A DNA stretch of 64,000 nucleotides from Cylicocyclus nassatus. Lineage: Eukaryota > Nematoda > Chromadorea > Rhabditida > Strongylidae. The position numbers were made by a program, and so were the translations under genes. Shown one piece after another: positions 49,775-59,535 of the stretch. The notes under the pieces were generated by a model. It worked only from the letters and a program-made list of their open reading frames with translations, ran no database searches and was not told the DNA's origin. The stretch is from NCBI GenBank assembly GCA_958299035.1, contig CATQJL010000001.1, positions 49,478,461 to 49,542,460 of the forward strand. Direction: 5' to 3'. Numbering within the stretch: the first letter of the stretch is position 1; each line of letters begins with the position of its first letter.

Positions 49775-50600
49775 TCATCCACTGATGCAATACTCAGTGA
49801 CAATAAATTTGTTTTTCTGTATAAATCTGAACATAGAATTTAAAATGATATCCTCTTGATAACCGATTTCTTTGAGTTGCGTCTTGAGTTTGTGGATTCT
49901 ATTTATGAAATCTTCTAGTAGGGAACAGGTGCGAACAATTCTCAAAGTTTCCATATATATGGTTGCTTTTTTGACTTGTATGGAAATGCAGGAAGTGACA
50001 TGTGGAAATCTGATTACATGGTTTTTGAAGCTCTCCGTTTTGTTATATAGTTTTGTTATGATTCTGTTATAAGCTATCCATAGTTGTAGGTCTAAATAAC
50101 AACAACTGGATGGATATGGATTAGTAGTATCAAACTTCAAAGAGTTTTTATAGATTTGTGTTAAAATGAAATTTATTTCCTTATCTTGCTTGCTATGTAT
50201 AATGAGTATGTCATCCATATATCTGAAAGGAAAAAACTCTCTTCCGATCATATTATTTTTAGAAAACTGATACTCAAAGTATGAGAGAGTCAAATCTGCA
50301 AGAATAGGACTGACATTACCTCCTTGCGGAACTCCCCTCGTTTGGACATAGAGGTTGTCCGAGAACATACAATAACTATTGTTTAATACACAGGCAACTA
50401 GGTATAAAAAGCCATTAATGTCATAGTATCTATATCTGTTTTACTATAAAATACTGTGTTATAGCCATTATATGCTAAGTTTTTATCCGCATTTTTAAAA
50501 CACAATCTAAATTTTTTGCCATATTTTTGTGTATGGTATCATACTGCGGGTTGGTAAATATATCAGTGGTCTGCAGAGAAGAGTTTCATGTTACTAAATT
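49775..50600 (-). pseudogene. Penelope-like reverse transcriptase, 5'-decayed fragment
   Basis: The 197-codon frame at 49775-50368 carries reverse transcriptase motifs: RGVPQGGNVSPILADL (motif 4-like), FRYMDDILI with the catalytic YMDD, and a C-terminal stretch (KATIYMETLRIVRTCS, then EDFINRIHKLKTQLKEIGYQ). Its R..S..EDF..RI..LK..L...GY pattern is typical of Penelope-like elements. The frame stays open for about 23 codons upstream of the ATG (GFLYLVACVLNN). Beyond that a stop and a frameshift appear, with further coding-looking bits to about 50600. No GIY-YIG endonuclease domain follows before element D begins. It is probably a dead, truncated copy. Confidence 0.7.
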
Positions 50601-50604
50601 CTAT

Positions 50605-51200
50605 ATGCATGAAATTTGCGATGAACCAAAAGTCGGAAGTTGGGGTTTAACGAAAATTTAATTTTTCAAAAATTCAATTGTTCTCATCGGCAACATGCTT
50701 AGCACTGTCGGGTTAGGTAATCAGTACAACTTGAAAGTTTTTTAAATTAATTTTGAAGGAAGAAAAATGACTTTGAAGAAAAGACGTTCGGTCACGGGGG
50801 ATCAGCAGGGGATCATACAAAAAACTGGAAGATGCGACTTGTAAGCTTCTAGCTCCAGGTCAATATGTTCATAGCAGCGGATGGTAGGAATACTTACAGC
50901 TAGGTAGACAGCGTGAAATCCAGAAGTTCAAAACTTCATAATATGAAGCTTTCTTTTAAGATGCGATCCCCGTTTCCCGCGGGGATATTAGTGCATGCGG
51001 CCCTAGGAGGTGAGGGGGAAGGCAGTAAATGAGTAAATGAATACTGGTCACGAATACAGTACTCATTCTTCAAACCATCTTTTATTTATATTGGTTATTT
51101 TTTGTAAGTTCCGAGCTACGGGCTGTGAGCCGGCAAGAGGTAATTAAGCACACTGGTCACGAACATAGGCGAGCAGGGACTGCCTATAAAAATGGACCAA
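50605..51200. other. No gene recognised
   Basis: This is sequence between the retroelement fragment and the next hairpin. No supported exon or repeat end was found. Confidence 0.4.
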
Positions 51201-51201
51201 G

Positions 51202-51346
51202 GAGAGGGAATTGTTATGGAGAAGCGGGACAAGATGGCGTTTCTATTATGCTGCAGAGACCAAGCGAAACCGGATAAAAGAATAATAAATAATAAATATA
51301 GGATAATAGAAAGCCATTTTGCCCACTTCTCCATAACCATTCTCTC
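51202..51346. mobile_element. 145-bp hairpin MITE at the edge of element E
   Basis: GAGAGGGAATTGTTATGGAG, then AAGCGGGACAAGATGGC, pairs with GCCATTTTGCCCACTTCT, then CCATAACCATTCTCTC. It replaces the outermost 15 or so bases expected at the left end of the second CAGTGACC element, so it probably inserted into, or came with, that truncated end. Confidence 0.7.
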
Positions 51347-51350
51347 TAAG

Positions 51351-53789
51351 TTGCGGACAAGCCGCCTTCCTTCCTTCATCGCTCATTTTTGGATGGAAAA
51401 CATAGATGAAAAAATGATTGGGTTGCATGAGATGACAGAGCTTCTCAAGAGCTACAACACAGACATTGCGCTTTTTGAAAAATATATATTCTAAAAGTTT
51501 TAAAAATCTTCTTCTGAAAAATCCGAACACAATGTCGCGGACAATAATTCTTCGAACGCGAAAATTTTCCTACAACTCTTTGTTTGGAGCAAAAGCAGGA
51601 GTTTTTCTGACAGATAAACATTCTTTATTATAAAGCTCATTGAGGACAATGTTCAGGTAGTGGTTACTTCCAAAGAATACTAAGCTTGAATTTCATTTTG
51701 CTTTTTTTTCAACAAGTAACTTTGAATTCCATTTTAAGCTAAATTTCTTCGCATGGAAATTATTCAAAACATCCTAACGCAGCTATTCGGATAAAATGGA
51801 TGCTTTTTGCCATCCTCTATGCATCGGACGTGTGCTGGTTGACTTTCTTTGCTGAAAATGGCTCTAGACAGTGCATGCACATGAACCCATCTACACGTCA
51901 CCACTGACTTGCACTGTTTTACAGGCCTGTAGCTCGGCCGGCAATCAATCTACGAGCCTGCGATTAAGCTCATTCGAAAGAGGGTGACTTCCCCGACATG
52001 ATGGTATGCAAATGAGTTGAGTTTAGGAAGTCGTGGAGATGTTACATTTGGGGTGAAAAAGCGCAGCTTCAGAGGTAGGCTAAGAATTTTTCACTAGGGT
52101 TGAGCAGAGCTCCTTTCGCTACCAGTTCCATCCTAGAAGTTTGAAACGTTAATTTTCTTGTAATAGATCCATTTCGAGCTCTAAGACTGAACTGGTGTTG
52201 ATAAGGCCTTCACTCCATTCGCTTCTAAGGCTGCGCCTTTTCACTCCATTCGTCAAAATTCCGGGAATTCTCAAACCCAACTCATTTGCATACCGTCGGG
52301 TCGAGAAAGTCACGCTCTTTCAATGAGCTACTTGCAGGCTTGTAGATTGATTGCCGGCCGAGCCACAGGTCTGCAAACAGGGGCAAGTCAGTGGTGAGGT
52401 GCAAGTGAGATTGTGTGCACGCACTGCCAAGAGCCATATTTATCAAGAAAACTCGCCAGCACACGTCCCATGCATAGAAGATGGCAAAGAGTACCATTGA
52501 ATAGATATCTGCGTGAAGAAATTTGACTTGAAAAAGGGAAATAAAAGTTAATTTTTTTGAAAAAAGCAAAATAAAATTCAAGCTTAATTTTTCAGGAAGT
52601 GTCTATTATCTGTTCATTGTCCTCGATGAGCTCTACAACATAGTATGCTTACCTGTCCGGAAAACTCCTGTTTTTGCTCCACCTAAGAGAATTTTTCGCG
52701 TTCAAAGAATTATTGTCCGCGACATTGACCCGTAGTAAACCCCTATTCAGCTCAACTCGGATGGGGGCGCGCCTACATTGAACGTAGAACAAATCAGCCC
52801 GGCATCCGGTGAGCTATTAATTTGGTTGCTGATCGCTTTCTAGACATGGAGATCTTGTGGGGTCCCAAAAACTGAACACCTTGAACAGGTTTGATGGAGT
52901 GGATAAGTGAATAGATTTCAACGTGCAAGACCATGGTTCGGAGCCGGCTAGTGACAGATTTCTGCGACAATCTTCGATAGCGGCCGCTATCTAGAAAAAT
53001 CGATGGCGACCGCTATCAAGGCTATCGCCAAGCAAATAAAGGGATAAAACAAATTTACCATATTTTGGCGAGAATATCATGAAAAACGAAAATTTTGGAA
53101 CATAGAGCGAATGAAAAAATCAAAAAATCCTTGTTTCATCAGTCTTTGAGGGAAAAAAGGAGCAAGCTCTGAAAAAAAAGGAGAAATCCAAGAAATCCTG
53201 TTTTCTTGCTTTTCTCGCCGCAATCAGCTGTTCATTGATCCCCTCCCATTCAGGCCGCCGAAATCGTGCAGTTTTCGGAGTTTTGCACCGCAAGAATACG
53301 TCGACTGAATTTTCCTGTAAGTTACTCACGAGCAACTTACGGGAAATTTGTCTGATCCTCCTCTTAGGCACACTATCTCTCTCGGGTCACCCTAAAAGTC
53401 AACCTCGGATAAGTGGCATTTTGGTGAACTGACTGTGACACTTGACCAGACAGTCTTCTGACTGTTGAACTGACTATCCTAAAGCACGGGAAGGTGGGCG
53501 GGATTAGGTTCACCCGAGGAAATTCTTCTGAATGACTAATCTCAAGTTACCTGAGATGAATGGAGGTTCACTACGGGCCATTGTGGCGCGGCCATTTTCG
53601 GACTTTCTTTAGAAAAAGATTTTCAAATTTTTAGAATACATATTCTCCAGAGAGCGCAATGTGGGGGTTGTAGCTCTTGGGAAGCTCTATCACCTCATGC
53701 AGTCCTTCATTTTTTCATATTTGTTTTCCATCCGAAAATGAAGATGAAAAAAGGAAGGCGACTTGTCCGCAACTTTTTGGCGGTCACTG
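51351..53789. mobile_element. Second copy of the CAGTGACC palindrome (element E), interrupted
   Basis: It starts within the terminal repeat (AAGTTGCGGACAAG) and ends GTCCGCAACTTTTTGGCGGT+CACTG at 53789, followed by TA. Its arms match element D throughout (GAAAACATAGATGAAAAAAT-like, GCATCGGACGTGTGCTGG, and the TTGTAATAGATCCA centre). Without the 851-bp insertion at 52728-53578 it is about 1.6 kb. The left terminus is lost. No transposase was found. Confidence 0.85.
52728..53578. mobile_element. 851-bp TIR element inside element E
   Basis: The ends ACCCGTAGTAAACC and the inverse GGTTCACTACGGGC lie between two copies of CATTG (52723-52727 and 53579-53583). Comparison with element D at 49401-49413 gives the uninterrupted sequence (GCGACATTGTGACGCG), confirming insertion. 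A 5-bp duplication does not fit the TA, TAA or TTAA families here, so the superfamily is unassigned. The interior includes a short CGATAGCGGCCGCTATC-type palindrome. The 83-codon minus frame at 53120-53371 has no domain. Confidence 0.8.
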
Positions 53790-53794
53790 TATTT

Positions 53795-54234
53795 ATTAAG
53801 TAAGAGATACAGTGCTATTCAATATTTATGCATAACATACAGGAACAAGATAAGGGTAACAACAACTTTATTAGAGATAACTTTCCAGTTGACTATACTA
53901 CCTGTACGATGACCATGTAGTTCAGCACCAAAGGAATATGTACATATGTTAGCAGCTTTGTGTCTTATTATGAGATCAACGGTGGATATTGCTTTTGTGT
54001 CAGCGCTTCATGCTTGCTTCGCTATTATTGAGCATAACGTGAGGTTTTGTGCTATGCTTTGGGGAAATAAAGAAATATGGCTCAGAGGAGAAAATGGGAA
54101 GCTTTTTGAAATCAGGTGGGACTGGTAGCGTTTCTCTATATGTACATAGATACGCTGATCTCTGAGTGTGCTTCGCTTGTTGAGACGAAGGAGCAGGTGC
54201 GGCCTGTTTGGAAACCTAACTACTTGCTTCCACC
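53795..54234. other. 3' flank of the K+ channel gene
   Basis: This 440-bp stretch follows the channel stop codon on the minus strand. It should hold the 3' untranslated region and poly-A site, but I could not single out a convincing AATAAA with context. Nothing else is recognised. Confidence 0.4.
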
Positions 54235-57200
54235 CTAGAAAAAGGTTCGTTTTGCTTTGGGCTTTTTCGGCTTTTCCTCTTCCTCGTTCCATACACCAGT
54301 GGATTCGGCAAACTTGTCAATGATCATGGAGATTGGGAAGGCCAACACAATAATGCCACAGACCGAGGCCATCGCAGCAACGACTTTCCCACCTAAAGTC
54401 AACAATATATGAAGCAACGCAAAAGAATTTTCGTATACAAACGGACCTGCTGTGACTGGAACAAGATCACCATAACCAACAGTTGTCATTGTTATTACGC
54501 CTAAACATTCTTCCACAAATAGTAAACTTATTCAAAAAAGAGGTTTTTTCAGAAATCCGTGGAAAACTCACACCACCAACATGCAGCTGGTATTGAGTAG
54601 AATTTAGAATTTGGCTCATCTCGTTCGAAAAAATAGATGGCTGTCGAAAAAAGCATTATTCCTGAAAACTTGCATTAGAGGAATAAATGATGTTTTTGAG
54701 CTACAAAAAAAAATCTAAAATTCTCTTACCTGTGACCAAAAACATGCCAAGCATGCTAAGCTCAGCAGCACTCTTCTTCATTGTCTCACCAAATGCTCGC
54801 AAACCAGTACTATATCTGGCCAGCTTGAAAATTCGTGCCACTCGTGCTAATCGCATCACTCGGACCACAAGCATGGCTCCTAGAGTTATCACGTTGTTTT
54901 AGTGTCAGTCAGCAGATGTGAGTAAAGCTCCTCAAAGGCTAAAAAATCACCTCTAAAATTTTTCATCCACTGCAACTCATTGAAAGCTTCAATTATGAAA
55001 GGTAGAATTGTCAACACATCGATCACATTCAGAGGCGACCGAATGAACTTTGCCTGAAAGTTTGCGTATATCCCGTGAATTTTAGCAGATAAGAAGTTTA
55101 GAAACAATTCAGTGCTCTACAATCTCCCAACTCTATCAAACAGTAGCGAGGTGCTCCAACTCATTAAATGATTTTTAATTCCAAAGTATCTTCTTTCATC
55201 TGACTTATTCAAAAAACTCTAGATAGGCGACGAAGATCACGGGCAAATTCCTTTACGCTCCCTCAAAAAGTTACAATATCGTCACACTTTCGCAGTTTGC
55301 ATGGCAGCGAGAATGAATGCGAAGAGTCTATCAGTCCCAAGCAAAATAGTTTAGCTTTTGCGTGCACTTTTAAATAAAAAGGAAATTAACATGCGCTCTG
55401 TGAAAGGTTGAAGGGACTTTTGGACTCAGGAGAATTGCGATAAGTTGACTACGGTCGAGTTACTTCCTAGCCTTCCGCAAATCTGATTTTCGAAACAAGG
55501 TGACCGTTGAGGTGCTGAAAAGACTAGCGCTCAAGGTTGATTTATGAGTTAAGTAGTTAGATTTGTGCAGATTCAATCGTGAAGAGTCTGCAGGCCTAGC
55601 ATATCCTTTAACAAACTGGAGGTGGAACTGGTTAGAAGCTTATTGAATATAACTCCGTTTTTGGGCAGCTGTCGCTCAGTATTAGTGCAACACTTACTTT
55701 TCTTGAGAAGCTGCTTCAAAGTGCAAATGCCAAATGCTAGCACAATTAGATCGTTATTTATGAACTTTTCTGAAAACAAGACAACATTATTGGACCATAA
55801 ATCTGAATTCAACGTTTACATCAATGATCCAACAATGTTATCTCGTGGCTTTCGAGTTTACAGTCATGCAGCCAATTCGGGTGGGGGAACGAAAGCCGCC
55901 AGGTCCAGCCGCCTCCGCGGACTGCTGGTCCTGGAACGACATGCAACAACGCTGCGAAAGGACCAGCTGGCCGCGAAAGGCGGCTGGACCTGGCGGCTTT
56001 CGTTCCCCCACCCAGCCAATTCTGCACCATATTTATCATTTTGGCAAGAACGAGCAAGCACTTACCTTATTCGGATTCACAACGAAACGCGCTAGATATT
56101 CAACAGTGAAGTAAGCCATGCAACTGAAAAAAATGACTAGCATTCCTTTCTTAAGGGCAGAAGAAACCCTCAGCTTACCATAATTCTAGCCACTGAAGGA
56201 TATAGTGCGGTTCTTTGTGTTCGTCCTGTAGCTCAGGCATTGAACTAAGTATCAGACCTATAATATGAGAGTACTGATTATGCTTGAGTAAGAGTAACAG
56301 GTTTACCTAACAAAGAAAATAGAACGAAGAAAGCAGAAATTATAGAGAACACTTTGGCTCCAAAGGATGATCGCGGATTCTCAAGTAACCGATATAGGCT
56401 GAGCCGCATAGGTCCCATCCATACTTTGTCGAATGACGAAGCTGGGCAAGTCGAATCGTGGTGGTTCTTAACACATAAAGTTTTTGAAAATTCGTTACGG
56501 TAACGCTTGCACTGACCACTTCAACCTTCGGTCGCGTATTATTGTTTTCTTCTAACATACAGCATGGAGAAAGGCAGTTAACTGGTATCCTCCAGTAGTC
56601 CAGTTCGTATCGGAGTCTAATTGGACAGATGTCCATAGGCCGATGCAACTTTCCTTCAATACAAGCTTGTAAAAAACAGAGAAATATTAAATCTATTTAA
56701 TTACGCCCAATACTCCCATTCTGTCAATTCTGTTTCATGTTGCTTTTCATCTCCAAGGATAAAAAGTTCCCATGATTGTCCGAATGAAATGATATATGGT
56801 CGCCTCATAACCGGGTTTTGCAAAAAGCGTTGTATAATGCTGTCATAATTATGATTTGATTTCATTATGTTGAGTGTAATGAATTGGAATAGAATTTTTG
56901 TCGCATTTTCGAAAATTCCATAGCTTACCGCTTTTTTGTAGCATTCACCCAGTTTTGTTTGGAGGAGAAAATCATGCGCTTCACGATATCTGAGCTTTTC
57001 ATTACGCATAGTCAGAAACTCGATTTTGTTTTCTCGCAAAAAGTTTGAAACTCGCATTGATTTTGAAGCAGTTGCAACTGCACCATGCTTACAAATTTCA
57101 TTCTCTGTTTCTCTGGAACAGAATTTGTGCTGGTAGAAGTCTTCGCAAAAAGTTATTAGGGTGTCTCATAATTTTTCACCATTTTTACCTTAGACAACAT

Positions 57201-59524
57201 TATTTCTCAAGAACTGGGGCACCTACAAAGGGAGTAAATACATAATCGTACTTCTGTATTTATGAGCTATACGATCACGTGTTTGTCTAGGGGCCGAGTT
57301 TTACATTTTACTCCATTCGTTTTTTTCTTTATCTGTAGCCATGGAAAAAATAGGGGAAGTACACAACTGAATGTTTGATGTGTCAACATATGCTAGCATA
57401 AATGAGGAAGATTTTTTGGAGCCGAGATACGATTTTTTACGGTAAAGTTCGTTTTCGACTGCTATCATATTTCACCTCAAAACTTCACGTGGAATACGAA
57501 TTGGGCAGATTATAGTTAGCCAACTTGACGAGCTTGCTTTGCTCCTTCTAATGGTTACTTAGTCCACATTAATTAACTGATGGAAAGATAAAGACGACGG
57601 TTGTAATAAAAATTATGAGACACCCATTACAGATTTTTTGCGACCAAACACGGGATCAAAGTCCGAGTAAGTTTCTTCTGCCCTTCTAACAATGTATGCA
57701 TGGAAAAAGCTGTTAGCTGATGCTATAATATCATAAAGGGCATATCTTATTTGAAAGGTTGCTTAATCCATTCAGATAGGAAGAAGTTGGATTTTTCAGA
57801 AATTGTTTTAAAGAACTTTAGTTTTCGACCATGTTCAGTGGAATCCTTGTGGATGAATAGTTATTTGAATTAGCCCCGAAATTGTCTTTTACATCTCAGA
57901 GTACTACTGATGAATGGAATGCTGAAAGCGCTATGAATAGAATTATTATTTGTCATAAATGGATCAAACTTCTGGAGATTATCTATTATAAAAGAGCGAG
58001 GCCTGCAGCAAACAAAAAAGCTTTTACACGTTCGATAGAATAGTAGAGTTTTAACTAGAGAGAAGCTTTTGATAATATGCTGACTTGCAACAATAACAAT
58101 GGTAATTGATACTATCAATTACGTGACTTCTACCCGATCTCAGCAAAAGTTATCCAATGGAGGTAAAAGGCCAGGAATTTAAGCTTGTATTTTATCATCT
58201 TTTTTCTCTGAAGGATTATGACATATATAGCTTGTGCACGCTATAAATGATGCGCTTCCAAGTTATAAGCAATAAAGAGAGCGCTTAGCAGCAAAACATT
58301 TACCTGTGACGAAGAAGTCGACGATATATTCAAAAATGATGGGGCTTCGCTCAAAGTAGTATTCTCCCGTATGTTCGAAGTATGCATCACAATCCGTTAG
58401 TTTTTCGATGTGAGATTTACGGAAAAAGCTAGAAAGCCGGCAGCCTTCCAGTCGACGGTTTACCTGCAAAGATGTGACTTGAAATTGTAAATAGTCGTAC
58501 TCTGAATTTTAAATTCAAAATTTTTACACACTATTCCTCCATTGCATCCAATGCTGTCATAATCCTTAACGATAATTTCAAACTTACTGCTTGCGGGCAT
58601 CTTTTAGAACTAAGGTATTAACTGATATAACATTCTTGTAAGTCAATATAAGCAGATTACCTTTTAAAATATTGAACAAAGAAGAACAATTTGTTCTTTT
58701 GCACAACAGAAAACCCTGCAATTCTCAACAGCAAGTTTTCTTATTCTTTCGCTTAAGATGTATGAAGTATGATACATATTTCACAAGCTGAAACGTTTTT
58801 CCGTCTTATTAGAAAAAATCCCAGCCATGCAAGTTTCGGGTAGAGTTCTGATCTTTTTAGTTCAAGTTTCCCTAACACTTCCTCCTCTAATAAACGACTT
58901 GATTGGGATTTTTTATGATTTTTAGAGAAAGCGTTTTCGAATTCTTGATAACACGATATGAATAATGTTGAAATTGAGAAAAAAACAAAAAAAGCAAAAC
59001 CAAATAATTTTACTTTTGGTTTGAGTTATTCACTTTTATTTAAATACTCGTATTGATCAGAAGATTACGGTTCTACGAGAAGTTATAGTTTCTAGACTTC
59101 TTATTCCGGATTTTTGTTTTGTTCAAAATAATATTTTCAATATAAATGACAAAGTACTACATATGGTATGGTATATAAAAAATTACACAGACTGAAACGG
59201 TTACCTAAAGGCTTTCAAATGAGCCATTTAGATTTTTCCGTGCAAAACCTATGTTTCAAATACTCAAACTAAAGCAAGCAAATTCATTTCTGTCACTTTC
59301 ATTTTCGGTCCACCAGAATTTTTAGCTATCATAACAGAACAGAAACCACAATTAAAGCAAATGAGCGTTTTTGTTGGGTACTGGTTCTCAAATTTGCAAT
59401 AAGTATGCAAATTTACCAGCTCGACAGATAGCCTTGCTCTTCGGCCTCCAACATTGATGGCAATAGTCGGTGATGATGAAGGCACAGTTCCATTAGCTCG
59501 AAGTAACGCACATGTTTCTGTCAT
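54235..59524 (-). CDS. exp-2: Voltage-gated K+ channel (Kv, EXP-2-like)
   Basis: Eleven exons (minus): 59524-59417, 58463-58304, 56653-56557, 56518-56307, 56256-56178, 56123-56066, 55053-54951, 54879-54730, 54661-54572, 54500-54447, 54392-54235; 422 residues, stop at 54235-54237. All splice phases agree. The T1 tetramerisation domain (about 21-121) ends in HX5CX20CC, the zinc-binding motif of non-Shaker Kv channels. S1 is about 170-192, S2 213-235, S3 244-258. S4 (277-292) has six basic residues at every third position. S5 is about 316-334, TVGYGD is at 359-364, and S6 is about 377-395 with FPIS instead of PVP. The product should form tetrameric K+ channels in the plasma membrane. EXP-2, the C. 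elegans pharyngeal-muscle channel, is my best match from memory. The third intron is unresolved: 38 bp as listed, or 59 bp (exons to 56526 and from 56466). The N-terminus may have further exons. Confidence 0.9.
55879..56013. mobile_element. Mutator-like MITE in channel intron 6
   Basis: A 135-bp hairpin starts GGGTGGGGGAACGAAAGCCG and ends with its inverse (CGGCTTTCGTTCCCCCACCC is the right arm's tail). Pairing continues through CCAGGTCCAGCCGCC. It is flanked by a 9-bp direct duplication AGCCAATTC (55870-55878 and 56014-56022), the size typical of Mutator-like elements. The GC-rich arms keep frames open on both strands, but none is a gene. It lies in the 1012-bp intron between the S2 and S3 exons. 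Confidence 0.85.
56701..57816 (-). pseudogene. Broken coding sequence of unknown family inside channel intron 2
   Basis: Reading minus, three coding-like blocks follow one another. Block 1 (about 57816-57751) includes FFKTISEKSNFFLSEWIKQP. Block 2 (about 57762-57626), in a frame shifted by one base, includes RYALYDIIASANSFFHAYIV. Block 3 (57158-56701) includes CEDFYQHKFCSRETENEI and ends ..TEWEYWA with a stop. Blocks 2 and 3 are separated only by a 467-bp TIR element; deleting it and one ATTA copy joins them in frame. The protein was at least about 220 residues, rich in aromatic and charged residues. I do not recognise the family. A possible earlier piece lies at 57870-58010 (PRSFIIDNLQKFDPF). 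Alternatives: a nested gene with the element spliced out, or a retrocopy. Confidence 0.6.
57159..57625. mobile_element. TIR element interrupting the intronic coding sequence
   Basis: The 467-bp element has TIRs GGGTGTCTCATAATTTTT and the inverse AAAAATTATGAGACACCC. A direct ATTA copy lies on each side (57155-57158 and 57626-57629). The interior is not palindromic and has no transposase. The terminal sequence resembles the GGGTGTC(C/T)CA ends of the 47.2-kb family, but the 4-bp duplication differs from their TA. Confidence 0.85.
58464..59416 (-). other. Channel intron 1
   Basis: The donor is CTG|GTAAAT and the acceptor CTTTGCAG. AT-rich with no repeat ends recognised. It splits the T1 domain after the first beta strand (INVGG), at a phase-0 boundary. 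Confidence 0.7.
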
Positions 59525-59535
59525 CTGTAAACAAT
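59525..59535 (-). promoter_or_regulatory. Splice acceptor directly before the channel ATG
   Basis: On the minus strand TTGTTTACAG lies immediately 5' of the first ATG. This is a strong nematode acceptor. It is either a spliced-leader trans-splice site or the 3' end of an intron that follows an unseen upstream exon. The first option would fix the start at 59524. The second would make the N-terminus longer, as expected if the family member has a longer head. Confidence 0.6.

Noticed and set aside
55622..56095. 157-codon plus-strand frame over the channel gene
   Set aside because: It crosses the Mutator-like MITE and is antisense to the confirmed S2 exon of the channel.
57870..58118. 82-codon minus frame as a membrane-protein exon
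   Set aside because: The N-terminal hydrophobic part looks intronic; only the stretch after a CTGCAG acceptor looks coding, and it may belong to the broken intronic gene.
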